Shown in pieces: positions 30,001-40,147 of a DNA stretch of 64,000 bases (position 1 is its first letter; each line of letters opens with the position of its first letter). The DNA is from Paracoccus sediminis (GTDB lineage Bacteria; Pseudomonadota; Alphaproteobacteria; Rhodobacterales; Rhodobacteraceae): assembly GCF_900188295.1 (NCBI RefSeq), contig NZ_FZNM01000002.1, forward strand, positions 124,001 to 188,000, read 5' to 3'. A program made the translations under genes and the position numbers. A model generated the notes under the pieces. The model saw only the letters and a program-made list of their open reading frames with translations, was not told the DNA's origin and did no database searches.

Positions 30001-33000
30001 TCAGTAGTCGCGCTCGAAATAAATTCCCAGTGTGCCGTCGCTGCCGACCGATCCCCGCGCGGTCAGGGAATTCGTCACGTCCAGGTTCAGGTTCAGTGTG
30101 CTCTTGCCGTCGGCCCCCACCGCGACGTCGGTGTAAAGATTGTCCGACAGGTACTTGCCCGCCCGAACCTGCACATTGCCGTCATCGTCGGTCGCCAGAT
30201 CCAGATCGTCCAGGCCGACCTGGTTGCGCAGGTTGCCGATGATGCCTTCGCCGCCGCGCCCGGCCAGAACGGCGATGGCATTGGCAAGCTGAGCGGCCTG
30301 CAAGGGGCTGATGTTGTCCAGACCCTGGCCGAACAGCAGCTGGGACAGCACCTCCTCCTCGGGCAGTTCGGGCGACGATTCGAAGGTGATCTCGGGATCG
30401 CGCGCCTCTCCGTCGATGATGATGCGGGTTGTGATGCCGTCCCGGTCGGTTTCCGCGACCAGCCGGATCACCGGGATAAGGCTGCCTTGCAGTTCCACCA
30501 GGCCTTCGGTCAGATCGAAGCGACGGCCCAGCAGGTCGACCCGTCCCCGGATCAGTTCCAGAAAGCCGATGGGAATGGCGTTGCGCGTGGTCCCCTGCAC
30601 TTGCAGCGTCCCGCCCAGTTCGGCATCGATACCGCGTCCGCGGATGAACACCTGATTCGGGGCGTTGATGACCAGATCCAGCCGGGGCGGCAAGGCCGGC
30701 GGGGTCGATGGCGGCCCTGCCAGCCCCGCCTCGCGCGATGCCTCGCTGGGATAGGGCTCCAGTCCTGCCTTGGCGCGGGTGGACCGGACGGGCCGCGTGT
30801 CCCCGACATGGTTGATGTCGGGGATCGCCTTGGCGCCCCCCAGCCCGGTCGAGGGAATGCGGATTTCGGTTTCGCCCAGATTGATGACGCCGGAAATCAG
30901 CGGGCCGTCGGCATTGCGGCCCGACATGCGCAGGCTTCCGTTGATCTCGGTCTGGTAAAGGTTCGGATCGCGGGCGATCACGCGATCCAGCACGATGGCC
31001 AGATCCAGCGTGCCGCCTTGAAGATCGACCGGTCCGCTGACCCGGACCCGTCCTCCGTTCGAGACATTGGCATCGGCATCGATCGTGATCCGCCCCCCCG
31101 CCAGATCGGCAGTGGCGTTCACCCCTTCCAGCCGGATGCCGACGCCGGGGTCGGAAATCCGGCCATTCGACAACCGGACGCGACCGCTGACCGCCTGCAA
31201 GGACGGCGTTCCGTTCACGGCCAGATCGAAGGACAGCGGACCTTCGATGCTGCGGGTGCGGATGAAGGTGTTGGCGATCGAGGCGTCGCTGTTGCCCGTG
31301 ACCGACAGGTTCAGGGCCGAGAAATCGCGTGCCGCGCTGCCCGCGACTTGCAGCCGGGTGTTGCCCGGCGCGGTGGCGTTCAGATCGACCACGAAATTGG
31401 CGCCGTCTTCGCGGATCGTGCCGCTGGCCTGGAGGGGACCGGGGAATTCGGGTTGCAGAAGGCCCAGATCGGACAGGCGCGCGGTGACGTTCATGCCGCT
31501 GGCGGTATCGCCGTCTGCCTGCACGGACAGTTGCGGGTTCCGCACGGTCAGCCGCTGGACCGACAGCCCGGCCTGGGATTGGGTCGCCGCGACGTCGAAC
31601 CGCGTCTGCCCCGCCAGCAGCGGATCGACGCGGGACTGGCCGACCGACAGGCCGTTGGCCGTGCCCGTCGCGCTCAGCCGGCGGGCGGCGCCTTCCTGGA
31701 TCACCCGAGCCTGGGCGGTCAAGGCGCCGCTGATGCCGTTGCCCAGGAAACGCAGATCCTGCGCATCCACCTGTGCCGTCACATCGGTCCGGTTGCCGCC
31801 GACCGTTCCGGCGGCGGTCACGCCCAGGCGCGGGTTGTCGATCCGGGCCTGTTCTATGGTGAACACGCCGTTTCGTTCGGTACCCGTGACGGCCAGGCGC
31901 GTTTCCCCCGCCAGCGCCCCATCGACCTGCGCCTGGCCCAGGGCGAGGTCGCGTCCAGTGCCGGTCACCTGCAACTGCCGCACGCCGTTGCCCGCCTCGC
32001 GGAAGCTGCCGGCCAGATCCAGCGCGCCGCGCCAGCCGGGACCGAAGGGCGCCAGCGAGGCCACCGCGACATCGGCCGAAATGTCCGTGACGCCGGGGCC
32101 ATAGGTGCCCTGCGCCGTCGCATTGATCTGATCGTTCGTCAGCCGGACATCGCGCAGGGTGACGGTGCCGTCACGCTCCTCGGCCGACAGGCGCAGGCGG
32201 GTGGTGCCGGTCAGGGCGGCGTCGGCATTCTGCACGCCCAGGGACAGATCCTGCCCCGATCCGGTCAGGTCGATGAATCGCGTGCCGTCCCGTTCCGTCA
32301 GCCGGCCCATGGCGTCGAAACCGCCCGTCCAGCCCGCGCGGATGGCCGACAGATCCGGCACGGCCAGATCCACGCTGGCGTCAAGCGCGCCCGCGGCAAA
32401 GCTGCCGCGTCCTTCGGCACGCAGCTGCGGATTGGCCAGCCGGAACACCTCGACCTCGTATCCCTGCGGCTTTTCCGCCGCCAGCACGGTCAGGGTCGTC
32501 GTTCCGTCCAGAGCATTGTCCAGCGCCTCGATGCCGACGCGCAGATCTTCGGTCTCTCCGCTGAGGGTCAGCTGCCGCTGGCCCGCCGCGCCCGACAGTT
32601 TGGCATCCGCCTGCAAGGCGCCCGAGAAATTCGGATCTGCGTCCTGCAACGACGGCATGGAAATGGTCGCGGTCACGTCGCTGGACAAGCTGTTGACATA
32701 ACCCTGCGCCTCGGCCGTCAGGCGTTGGGCGTTGACCGCCAGCCGCTCGATCTCGATCCCGGTTTCGTCGCGCCGCGCATCCAGCGCGATGGTGGACCGT
32801 CCTTCCAGAAGGCGGTCCAGTTGCGGCTGGTCCACGGCGATGTCGGTGCCGGTCACGCTGGCGTTGACCGCGAAACCGCGCGTCAGAAAGGTGTAGTATC
32901 CGCTGACGCTGGCATCCGCCCTGCCCTGCATGTCGCGCCCGGCTGCGGTGGACAGCCGGGCCAGATCCGCATAGCGGGCATCGGCGTCCAGCGACAGCAC

Positions 33001-34497
33001 GAAGCCGCTGCCCAGGCCCGACAGCAGCACAAGGCCGTTCAGCCCGTAATCGGTGCCCTCGACCGACAGGTCGGAAAACTCCACGGCATTGCCGGGGGTG
33101 AAGTCGAACCGGGTGCTGCCGTTGATCTCGGATCCGATGGCCTGGGCCAGTCCGGCATCGGCAAACGCCATCCCCCGCGACCCGAATCGGATGCCGCCCC
33201 TGACCGACGACAGGCTGCCGTCATCCAGCACGACGGCGCCCGATCCGTCCAGTTGCAGTTCGCCCAGCGTCGCATCGCCCAGATCCAGCGCGCCGACGCG
33301 GCCGTCCAGCGTCCAGCCCTGGCCTTGGGCCGCATCGTATCGCAGATTCAGCCGACCCGATTCAACCGTTGCGTCTTCACCCGCGAAGGGCAGCGGAACC
33401 GGCACCTGGGCGGCGCCCGCATCCGATCCCAGGGCAATTTCCAGCTGCGCGTTCTGCGGCGCGCCCTGGGCATTGACGGCCAGCGATCCATCCAGCGACA
33501 GCGCCTCGGTCACAAGGTTCAGCGTGGGGATCTGCAAGCGGCCGTCGTCGCCGCGCCAGCCCTGGGCGCGAAGCTGGACCTGGTCGCCGAAGAAGGTCCG
33601 GTCCGCAGGCGGCAGAAGCGACGCCACGTCGCCGCCCAGTTGCAGGCTGAAGTTGGTGCCGGGATCACCCGCCCGGTTCGGCCCGCCTGCCGCCGAAACG
33701 CGGCCCGTCACGCGTGGCAGGCCGTCGGTCGCCAGCTTGATATCGACGCCGAAATCCCTGATCCGGCCTTCGCCGCTGATTTCCGCCACGACCGAGGGCT
33801 TGTCGTAAAGGTCGATCAGGTTGACCAGCAGCCCGTCGGCGGCCTCGTCCAGGGTCAGGTTGACGCGCAGGATCTGCGAGGCGTTGGAATAGCCCGCGTC
33901 CAGGTTGAATGTCCCGCGCGGGCCGTCCAGCCGCTGAATGGCCAGTTTCGCCTGACCCTCGCCGCCCTCAAGGCTCATTCCGCCGGTCAGCGAAATCGCG
34001 GCGGCCAGGCCGATCACGGGTTCGCCCAGGTCCACCCGGTCGGCGCGGATCTGGTCGATGTTGATGGCCACCGGCAGTTCGGGCAGGGCGAATTCGAAAT
34101 CCCGCGCTTCGGCCGTGGGCGACCGCTCCTCGCCCAGAGGCAGGCGGGGCAGCAGGATTTCGCGCGCGGACAGTTCCGCGATCTCGATCCGGCCGCGCAG
34201 CAGGGCGGACCGGTTCCATTGGATCGCGCCGTCGTTCAGGGTCAGCCAGGCGCCATCGGCATCGGCGATGGTGATCCGGCGAAAGGTGGCGCGCGATGAC
34301 AAGGCGCCGTCAAAGCCGTCGATCACAACCTCTCGGCCCGCACTGGACAGGTTGCGTTCCAGAAGCCGGGTCAGAAAGCCCCGGTCGTCGCTCTCCTGCT
34401 CTGAAATCTCCGCCGCGGTCTGCGCCATCACCGACAGCGGAAACAGGACCGCGAACAGAACCAGCCATATCGTGCGCATCAGCCCGATCCCACGCAT
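30001..34497 (-). CDS. tamB: Translocation and assembly module protein TamB
   Basis: Inner-membrane-anchored, AsmA-like bridge protein that spans the periplasm and works with TamA in outer-membrane protein insertion and phospholipid transport. 1498 aa, in the usual range for the family. N-terminal signal anchor (residues 5-25), a long beta-helical region of degenerate repeats without cysteine-rich parts, and the C-terminal DUF490 domain, which carries GRAxLLGRRF-like RVDLLGRRFDLTEGLVELQG and SDNLYTDVAVGADG. Start ATG 34497 shares a base with the tamA stop (TGATG), so tamA-tamB are coupled, the normal order. Ends in DY like an outer-membrane-associated strand. Confidence 0.92.
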   Translation of the reverse strand: MRGIGLMRTIWLVLFAVLFPLSVMAQTAAEISEQESDDRGFLTRLLERNLSSAGREVVIDGFDGALSSRATFRRITIADADGAWLTLNDGAIQWNRSALLRGRIEIAELSAREILLPRLPLGEERSPTAEARDFEFALPELPVAINIDQIRADRVDLGEPVIGLAAAISLTGGMSLEGGEGQAKLAIQRLDGPRGTFNLDAGYSNASQILRVNLTLDEAADGLLVNLIDLYDKPSVVAEISGEGRIRDFGVDIKLATDGLPRVTGRVSAAGGPNRAGDPGTNFSLQLGGDVASLLPPADRTFFGDQVQLRAQGWRGDDGRLQIPTLNLVTEALSLDGSLAVNAQGAPQNAQLEIALGSDAGAAQVPVPLPFAGEDATVESGRLNLRYDAAQGQGWTLDGRVGALDLGDATLGELQLDGSGAVVLDDGSLSSVRGGIRFGSRGMAFADAGLAQAIGSEINGSTRFDFTPGNAVEFSDLSVEGTDYGLNGLVLLSGLGSGFVLSLDADARYADLARLSTAAGRDMQGRADASVSGYYTFLTRGFAVNASVTGTDIAVDQPQLDRLLEGRSTIALDARRDETGIEIERLAVNAQRLTAEAQGYVNSLSSDVTATISMPSLQDADPNFSGALQADAKLSGAAGQRQLTLSGETEDLRVGIEALDNALDGTTTLTVLAAEKPQGYEVEVFRLANPQLRAEGRGSFAAGALDASVDLAVPDLSAIRAGWTGGFDAMGRLTERDGTRFIDLTGSGQDLSLGVQNADAALTGTTRLRLSAEERDGTVTLRDVRLTNDQINATAQGTYGPGVTDISADVAVASLAPFGPGWRGALDLAGSFREAGNGVRQLQVTGTGRDLALGQAQVDGALAGETRLAVTGTERNGVFTIEQARIDNPRLGVTAAGTVGGNRTDVTAQVDAQDLRFLGNGISGALTAQARVIQEGAARRLSATGTANGLSVGQSRVDPLLAGQTRFDVAATQSQAGLSVQRLTVRNPQLSVQADGDTASGMNVTARLSDLGLLQPEFPGPLQASGTIREDGANFVVDLNATAPGNTRLQVAGSAARDFSALNLSVTGNSDASIANTFIRTRSIEGPLSFDLAVNGTPSLQAVSGRVRLSNGRISDPGVGIRLEGVNATADLAGGRITIDADANVSNGGRVRVSGPVDLQGGTLDLAIVLDRVIARDPNLYQTEINGSLRMSGRNADGPLISGVINLGETEIRIPSTGLGGAKAIPDINHVGDTRPVRSTRAKAGLEPYPSEASREAGLAGPPSTPPALPPRLDLVINAPNQVFIRGRGIDAELGGTLQVQGTTRNAIPIGFLELIRGRVDLLGRRFDLTEGLVELQGSLIPVIRLVAETDRDGITTRIIIDGEARDPEITFESSPELPEEEVLSQLLFGQGLDNISPLQAAQLANAIAVLAGRGGEGIIGNLRNQVGLDDLDLATDDDGNVQVRAGKYLSDNLYTDVAVGADGKSTLNLNLDVTNSLTARGSVGSDGTLGIYFERDY

Positions 34498-36350
34498 CAG
34501 AACGCCTGCCCCAGACCCAGATACAGTTGCACGCCATTGCCGGTATCCCCCCCGGCAGGCCCGGCCACGTCAAAGCGCAGCGGCCCGATGGGCGTGTTGT
34601 AGCGAACGCCGATCCCCGCGCCCGAATGATCGTCGCTGGTTCCGCCCCAGCCGTCTTCGGCCCAGACCTGCCCGTAATCGGCGAATGCCACGACGCCGAT
34701 GCGTTCGCGCACCTGCCATCGCACCTCGGCCGACAGGGTCGCCACGCTGGCGCCGCCGGTCTTGATCGGGCCGTTCGGTCCCTGGATCTCCTCGACTCCC
34801 AGGGATTGATAGGGCTGGCCCCGGACCGTTCCGCCGCCGCCGGAATAGAACAGATAATTGCGCGGCGTGTTCTGAATCGCGCTGCCCAGGACGCTGCCCA
34901 GGCGCGCGCGGCCCGCCAAGGTAAGGCGGTCTTCGGCCCCCAGGGAATAAAAGGCCCGCCCCTCGCCCAGCAGGCGCACCCCGGAATCGGTGCCGTCGAA
35001 GCCCTTGAAGGGGGTGGCCTCGCCTTGCAGGTAATAGCCGCGCCTGGCGTTGTTTTCGTCGTCCCGCGCGTCCCACATCACCGCCGTGGGCAGGGCCAGA
35101 ACCTGGAAATCCGTTTCGCCCAGATCGTCGTAGACGCGCGAGAACTGGTACTGGATCGCCGTGTCGAACGTGAAACGGTCGCTGAAGACGTGGTTGAAGC
35201 CCAGCCCGACCGTCCCGGTATCGGCGTCGTAATCCTCCTCGCGTTCCCGGCTGAGGGAGGTCAGCACATAGGCCGTCGTGTCCGGCGTGATGGTGGCGGG
35301 CCGGTCGATGCGAAAGGTGACAAGGTCATCCCGCCCACTGGTATCGGATCCCATGTCCTTGACCTCGCCTTCGATCCTCAGGCGTTCGCCGCCACCCAGC
35401 AGGTTGCGGTGCATCCAATAGGCCGACACCATCGCCCCGTCCGTGGTCGAGATTTCGAACCCCGCGCCGACGCGGCGGGGTTTCTGTTCCACCACGGTCA
35501 GGTTGATGTCCATGCTGCCGTCGGGATTGAGGGTTTCCGATTCCTCCAGCGTGATGGCCGAAAAGACGCCGGATCGGCGCAGGCGCTTGCGCACGTCCTC
35601 GATCTCCTCGGGGTCGAAACGTTCGCCTTCGGGCAGGCCCGCGATCTTGGCCAGCCGGCGGGGATTCATGCGGTCGTAGCCGCGCAGGTTCAGCCGGCCA
35701 AAGGTGACGCTGGGACCGGGCGACAGGGCGATCCGGCTGTCCACGACGTTGGCGACGTGATCGGCGGTGATGTCCTGCCCGGTGACATCAGCCTTGGCGT
35801 GGCCCACGTCGCGCCAGCCTTCGACCCCTGCGCGGGCGGCGTTTCGGATGATGCCGGTGCCCGCGACCTGTCCCTGGCGGTATTCGGCGGGCAGGTCGGT
35901 ACGCGGCGCGACGGGCGCGATGGCGGCGCGGGAAAAGCGGAACTGCGGCCCGGTCTGGACGCTGACGACGACCTGCCGGACCATGGCCGGCGCGTCCAGA
36001 GGCGCGATCTCGGCCGCCTCGACCCCGTCGAGCGTGATGTTGATGATCGCCGAATAATAGCCCCGGTCGTACAGATTGCCCAGGATTCGCGCGTAATCGG
36101 CGCGGGCGGCGGCCAGCACGTCCTGGCCGGTGGTGCGGTCTTCCGACAACGCCCCCGCGATCAGCGAGGCATTGCGCAGCGTCCGATCCAGACCGTCGCC
36201 GCCCTGCACCTGGAAGCGCAGCGATACGGGGCCTTCGTCGTCGGACCGGCCGAACAGGCCCGAAAAGGGCGATGACGATTGCGCCCAGACCGCGCCGCCA
36301 ACGCCCGCCGTGGCCACGGCCACCAGCACCGCCCGCAGATATGCCCGCAT
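34497..36350 (-). CDS. tamA: Translocation and assembly module outer-membrane protein TamA
   Basis: BamA-superfamily outer-membrane barrel. 617 aa from ATG 36350, which gives a signal peptide ending AVWAQ; an upstream in-frame start would put 46 non-signal residues before it. POTRA domains occupy about residues 50-280 (for example the GYDRMNPRRLAKIAGLPEGE region), then a 16-strand barrel with the conserved GGGGTVRGQPYQSLG loop near residue 490, the VRGF/Y-type motif that contacts the barrel lumen. Ends GLGQAF with the C-terminal aromatic. Transcribed with tamB. Confidence 0.92.
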   Translation of the reverse strand: MRAYLRAVLVAVATAGVGGAVWAQSSSPFSGLFGRSDDEGPVSLRFQVQGGDGLDRTLRNASLIAGALSEDRTTGQDVLAAARADYARILGNLYDRGYYSAIINITLDGVEAAEIAPLDAPAMVRQVVVSVQTGPQFRFSRAAIAPVAPRTDLPAEYRQGQVAGTGIIRNAARAGVEGWRDVGHAKADVTGQDITADHVANVVDSRIALSPGPSVTFGRLNLRGYDRMNPRRLAKIAGLPEGERFDPEEIEDVRKRLRRSGVFSAITLEESETLNPDGSMDINLTVVEQKPRRVGAGFEISTTDGAMVSAYWMHRNLLGGGERLRIEGEVKDMGSDTSGRDDLVTFRIDRPATITPDTTAYVLTSLSREREEDYDADTGTVGLGFNHVFSDRFTFDTAIQYQFSRVYDDLGETDFQVLALPTAVMWDARDDENNARRGYYLQGEATPFKGFDGTDSGVRLLGEGRAFYSLGAEDRLTLAGRARLGSVLGSAIQNTPRNYLFYSGGGGTVRGQPYQSLGVEEIQGPNGPIKTGGASVATLSAEVRWQVRERIGVVAFADYGQVWAEDGWGGTSDDHSGAGIGVRYNTPIGPLRFDVAGPAGGDTGNGVQLYLGLGQAF

Positions 36351-36466
36351 CGTTCCTGCCCTGCCCGTTCTTGCTTTGGGGCCATTTGAACAGGATCGAC
36401 AGGCCGAATCCAGCAAATCATGGGCAAAAAAGCGGCAGCTCTTCAGCTTTCCGTGATCTGTTGCCG

Positions 36467-37393
36467 TCAGGACAAAGCGGCCAGACACCCATGCAGCGCC
36501 GCCATGTCGTCGCGGATCAGGAAGACCGGCGTGTTTTCAGGGATATGGCGCATGTACGGATCGGCCAGGAAGCTGGCGTCGAAATGATCCATCCGATCGG
36601 CGATGCTGCGCGCGACGCTGCCGGCCAGGAACAGCCCGTCCAGCGGCATGAACCGCAGCGCCAGTTCGCGGCACAAAAGGCCCACCAGGTCAGTGAACAG
36701 GAAATAGGTGGCGCAGGCCGCCGGATCGCCCGCGTCCGCGGCGCGGTCGATTTCCTCGCTGCGGACCGGGGCCGTTCCGGTCAGCGCGGCGTGCAGGCGC
36801 GACAGGCCGCGCCCGGCAAAGGCTTCTTCGGTCGAGGTGAAACCCTTGATCGCATCGGGACCGACCGCGTCAAGCAGCCGCTGATGGATGTGGACGGGCA
36901 GCTTGGTATGGCCTTCTTCGGCCTCCATCGCGGCGATGGCGCCGCCGGGCAGGTTGCGGACGGCGCAGACGTTGAAGCCGGTGCCCAGGTTCACGACCAG
37001 GGCCTGCCCGTTGCGCGCGCGGTCGGCCGGCGCGGTGCGCAACGTGGCCAGCCCGCCGCCGCCCAGCACGGGCGTGGCATAGCCCAGCGCGGTCAGGTCG
37101 TTGATAAGCCGGACCTGATCGGCGTCCGTCAGCCGCGCCAGCCGGTCCTGGTCGAAATCCCAGTCGCGGTTGGTCAGCCGGGCCTTGCCGCCGCTGACCG
37201 GCCCCGCCACGGCGACGCAGACCGCGCTGATGCGCGGCTGGTCCTGTTCCTGCATGAACTGGCGCACCACGTCGTCAAAGGTCGCGTGATCGTCGCCGCG
37301 AAAGCGTGTCACCGTCTGCGTGTCGATGCTGCCGTTGCGCGCGATCGCCAGACGGGCGTTGGTGCCCCCCACATCCGCCAAGAGTATTGCCAT
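36467..37393 (-). CDS. glk: Glucokinase
   Basis: ATP-dependent glucose phosphorylation feeding the Entner-Doudoroff pathway usual in this group. 308 aa, matching the bacterial Glk family (about 320 aa). Phosphate motif LLADVGGTNARLAI at the N-terminus, sugar site LTNRDWDFD, second phosphate motif VVNLGTGFNVCAV and EAEEGHTKLPV containing the catalytic-region residues. ATG 37393 is chosen; an ATG at 37417 is possible, since AGGAG lies between them. It ends 117 nt before tamA on the same strand. No sugar transporter is next to it. Confidence 0.88.
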   Translation of the reverse strand: MAILLADVGGTNARLAIARNGSIDTQTVTRFRGDDHATFDDVVRQFMQEQDQPRISAVCVAVAGPVSGGKARLTNRDWDFDQDRLARLTDADQVRLINDLTALGYATPVLGGGGLATLRTAPADRARNGQALVVNLGTGFNVCAVRNLPGGAIAAMEAEEGHTKLPVHIHQRLLDAVGPDAIKGFTSTEEAFAGRGLSRLHAALTGTAPVRSEEIDRAADAGDPAACATYFLFTDLVGLLCRELALRFMPLDGLFLAGSVARSIADRMDHFDASFLADPYMRHIPENTPVFLIRDDMAALHGCLAALS

Positions 37394-37485
37394 GACGCCC
37401 CATCGCTCCTGTCGCATCAGCCTGTTTCCCCGACAGGATTGCCCGGTTTTGACCGGCGGCGCAACGCCGCGTCACGGGCAGATCC

Positions 37486-37511
37486 GGAACCCCGCGTGGT
37501 GGTGGCACGTT
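37486..37511 (+). promoter_or_regulatory. EcfG-type promoter before the small secreted protein
   Basis: GGAAC (37486-37490), 17-nt spacer, CGTT (37508-37511), exact EcfG consensus. The expected start site near 37519 leaves a leader of about 30 nt before ATG 37547, an ordinary distance. Confidence 0.7.
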
Positions 37512-37546
37512 TCATTGCCAGCAAACACTGACGAAAGGCCGCACCC

Positions 37547-37978
37547 ATGACCCGCATCGCCCACCGCATCGCCCGCCTTGGACTGGCCGGCAGCGTCGTG
37601 GCCTTGATGGCCGTGCCCGCCGTTTCAGCAACGCGTCCGGACCAGCCGGTCCAAGCCTGGCCCGCGATGGCCGGCGTCGATACCGCCACCCTGCTGGAAC
37701 AGGCGCAGGACATGCCCACATCCGACATGGCGGTGGGCGACCAGCCCTATTGCGCGGCTGACGCCGAGATTCGGCTGACCTTGAAACAGGATTTCAACGA
37801 ATCCCCGGTTCCGGGCGACGGCCATGCCGCAACCGAGCTGTGGGCGTCGGACCAGATGGGCACCTGGACGCTGGTGGCCCCGCGGGCGGATGACACAAGC
37901 TGCATCATCGCGTCGGGGATCGGCTATGACACGGCCCGCGACGTGAATGTCTATTACCAGACGGCGGGCCTGCGCTAA
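37547..37978 (+). CDS. Small secreted protein of unknown function, predicted stress-induced
   Basis: 143 aa with a Sec signal peptide (cut near AVSA, residue 28) and a mature part of about 115 aa. It contains two cysteines (YCAADAEIRLTL and SCIIASGIGYD) that could pair, and looks like a small beta-rich periplasmic protein. I do not recognise the family. ATG 37547 has AAAGG about 8 nt upstream. It stands alone: divergent from glk, and its TAA overlaps the convergent ATPase stop by three bases. The EcfG-type promoter 36 nt upstream makes it a candidate general-stress envelope protein. Confidence 0.75.
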   Translation: MTRIAHRIARLGLAGSVVALMAVPAVSATRPDQPVQAWPAMAGVDTATLLEQAQDMPTSDMAVGDQPYCAADAEIRLTLKQDFNESPVPGDGHAATELWASDQMGTWTLVAPRADDTSCIIASGIGYDTARDVNVYYQTAGLR

Positions 37979-38715
37979 CCCACGCGGCGCAGAAAGGCGC
38001 GCGTGCGTTCATCCTGTGGATCGCCGAAAATCTGGGACGGGGTTCCTTGTTCGACGATCCGCCCGCCGTCCATGAAGACGATCCGGTCCGCGATCTCGCG
38101 CGCGAACTGCATCTCGTGGGTGACGATCAGGATGGTCTGGCGGCCATCCGCAATGGATCGGATCAGATCCAGCACCTCGCCCACCCATTCGGGATCCAGC
38201 GCGCTGGTGGGTTCGTCGAACAGCAGCAGGTCGGCCTCCAGCGCCATGGCCCGGCCGATGCCCACACGCTGCTGCTGGCCGCCCGACAGGGCCGCCGGAT
38301 AGCTGTCCCCTCGGTCGGCCAGACCGATCTGGGTCAGGATCTCGTCCGCCCGCTGGGCGGCCCTGGCTGCGGACCAGCCGCGCACGGTGGTCAGGCCCTC
38401 GGAAATGTTCTGCCGCGCGGTCTTGTTGGCGAACAAGGCATAGTTCTGGAACACGAACCCCGTCCGCCGCCGCAGGGCCAAGATCTCCGCGCGCGAGGCG
38501 TGGGCCGCATCGACGGACAGATCGCCGATCGCGATGCGACCGGCGTCCGGCCGGTCCAGCCAGTTCAGGCAGCGCAGCAATGTGGATTTGCCCGTGCCGG
38601 ACGGACCGATGATCGCCACGCGCTCGCCGGGCTTCAGGCACAGGTCGATGCCGTCCAGAACCGTGTTGGTCACGAACCGCTTGGTCAGTCCGGCAATGTC
38701 GATCTCGCAGGTCAT
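37975..38715 (-). CDS. Polar amino-acid ABC transporter ATPase (GlnQ/TcyN-like)
   Basis: 246-aa ATPase. Walker A GPSGTGKST, signature LSGGQQQR, Walker B LLLFDEPTSALDPEWVGEVL, H-loop VTHEMQFAREIADR; the last two are the polar-amino-acid (PAAT) form. ATG 38715 overlaps the permease stop (ATGA). The frame is open further upstream but that part shadows the permease. Last gene of a binding protein-permease-ATPase operon. Confidence 0.93.
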   Translation of the reverse strand: MTCEIDIAGLTKRFVTNTVLDGIDLCLKPGERVAIIGPSGTGKSTLLRCLNWLDRPDAGRIAIGDLSVDAAHASRAEILALRRRTGFVFQNYALFANKTARQNISEGLTTVRGWSAARAAQRADEILTQIGLADRGDSYPAALSGGQQQRVGIGRAMALEADLLLFDEPTSALDPEWVGEVLDLIRSIADGRQTILIVTHEMQFAREIADRIVFMDGGRIVEQGTPSQIFGDPQDERTRAFLRRVG

Positions 38716-39386
38716 CGCGCCACGGCCTTTCCCAGACGGCGTTCCATCCATCGTTGCCCGACCGACAACGCCTCGACCATGATCCAGTAGATCACCGCGA
38801 CGACCAGGAACGCCTCCAGATACAGGAAACTGCCCGCCGCTTCCTTCTGGGCGGCGCCCATCATCTCGGTCACGCCCAGGGTAAAGGCCAGCGACGTGCT
38901 TTTTATCAGGTCGATGAAATAGTTCATCAGCGTCGGCGCGGCCACGCGAGAGGCCTGCGGCAGCACGATCCGCCGCAGCACCTGGCCCTGGGTCATGCCG
39001 ATGGATTGCGCGGCTTCCCACTGGCTGCGGTCCACGCCCAGGATCGCGCCCCGGATGCTTTCGGCCATGTAAGCCGAGAAATGCAATGTCAGCCCGATCA
39101 CGGCCGCCGTGATCCCGTCGATGCTGGTCAGCGCGGGAAACAGTTGCGGCAATCCGTAATAGAACAGGAACAACTGCACCAGCAACGGCGTGCCGCGGAA
39201 AAAGCTGATGAACACCGCCACCGCGCCGTCGGCCACCGGCACGCGCAAGACGCGCACGATGGCCAGCAGCGCGGCCAGGATCAGCGCCGCCGCCATCGCG
39301 GCGATCGCCATTCCCAGCGTCAGCGGGACATAGCCGAGAATGATCGGCACCAGATCCCACATGTAGGCGGTGTCGAGCGGCCTCAT
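38712..39386 (-). CDS. Polar amino-acid ABC transporter permease
   Basis: 224-aa inner-membrane permease of the HisM/GlnP type with about five helices. FISFFRGTPLLVQLFLFYYG near residue 60 is the classic family segment, and EAAQSIGMTQGQVLRRIVLPQ is the EAA loop that docks on the ATPase. Start ATG 39386 overlaps the binding-protein stop. Only one permease gene is present, so it should act as a homodimer. Confidence 0.93.
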   Translation of the reverse strand: MRPLDTAYMWDLVPIILGYVPLTLGMAIAAMAAALILAALLAIVRVLRVPVADGAVAVFISFFRGTPLLVQLFLFYYGLPQLFPALTSIDGITAAVIGLTLHFSAYMAESIRGAILGVDRSQWEAAQSIGMTQGQVLRRIVLPQASRVAAPTLMNYFIDLIKSTSLAFTLGVTEMMGAAQKEAAGSFLYLEAFLVVAVIYWIMVEALSVGQRWMERRLGKAVAR

Positions 39387-40147
39387 TCAGCGGCGGCGGA
39401 CAGGGGCCTGGTCACGTCCGCATCCAGCCATTTCCGCGAAATGTCGGCCAATGTGCCGTTTTCCTTCAGCTGGGCGATGGCCGCGTCCACCTTGTCGCGC
39501 AAGGCCAGCCCGGCGTCGTCGTTGCGGAACGGCAAGGCGTTGCGGATTTCGCTGAACGGCTGGCCCGCCAGCGCCAGCGGCAGGGGGCTTTGGGCGATCA
39601 CCTGAGAGGACGACACGCGGTCCATCACGAAGGCATCGACCCGGCCCAGCGCGGTGTCCTGTTCGATGTTGGATTCATAGGTGCGGATGTCGATTTCGGA
39701 CGCATAGGGCAGGGCGCGCAGCAATTCCTCGAAGTTCGACCCCAGGTTCACCGCGACCGACTTGCCCTTCAGGCTTTCGGGGCCGGTGATGGCATCCTCG
39801 TTGCCGGCCTTCACCACCACCTGCGCCCCATCATAGACATAGGGCTGGGTAAAGGCGAATTTCGCCTCGCGTTCGGGGGTGATGGTGATCTGGTTGGCCA
39901 CCGTGTCGATGCGGTTCGATTCCAGGGCGCCGATCAGCCCGGAAAAGGACATGGTGACGAATTCGATGTCGTCTCCCGTGATCTCGCCCACGGCATTCAT
40001 CAGATCCACCTCGAACCCCTGCAATTCGTCGGCGCGGGTAAAGGTAAAGGGAAAATAGCCTCCCGACATGCCAACCCGGATCGTCTCTGCCGCGGCGGGC
40101 AGGGCGGCGGACAGGGCAAGGGCGGCGGACAGGACAAGATGGCGCAT
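39383..40147 (-). CDS. Amino-acid ABC transporter substrate-binding protein (possibly cystine)
   Basis: 254-aa periplasmic binding protein. ATG 40147 gives a signal peptide ending PAAAE and has AAGGAG about 10 nt ahead. Class F/SBP_bac_3 features: GYFPFTFTRADELQGFEVDL, the TITPEREAKFAFTQPYVY ligand-site segment and LKGKSVAVNLGSNFE. The GFEVDLM pattern resembles cystine binders (FliY/TcyA), but ligand calling by eye is unreliable. An exact EcfG-type promoter lies about 130 nt upstream, so the operon may be stress-induced. Confidence 0.85.
   Translation of the reverse strand: MRHLVLSAALALSAALPAAAETIRVGMSGGYFPFTFTRADELQGFEVDLMNAVGEITGDDIEFVTMSFSGLIGALESNRIDTVANQITITPEREAKFAFTQPYVYDGAQVVVKAGNEDAITGPESLKGKSVAVNLGSNFEELLRALPYASEIDIRTYESNIEQDTALGRVDAFVMDRVSSSQVIAQSPLPLALAGQPFSEIRNALPFRNDDAGLALRDKVDAAIAQLKENGTLADISRKWLDADVTRPLSAAAE

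Noticed and set aside
29959..34299. Very long plus-strand open frame opposite tamB
   Set aside because: Antisense shadow of a long, low-stop-codon gene; tamB has signal anchor, DUF490 end and coupling to tamA.
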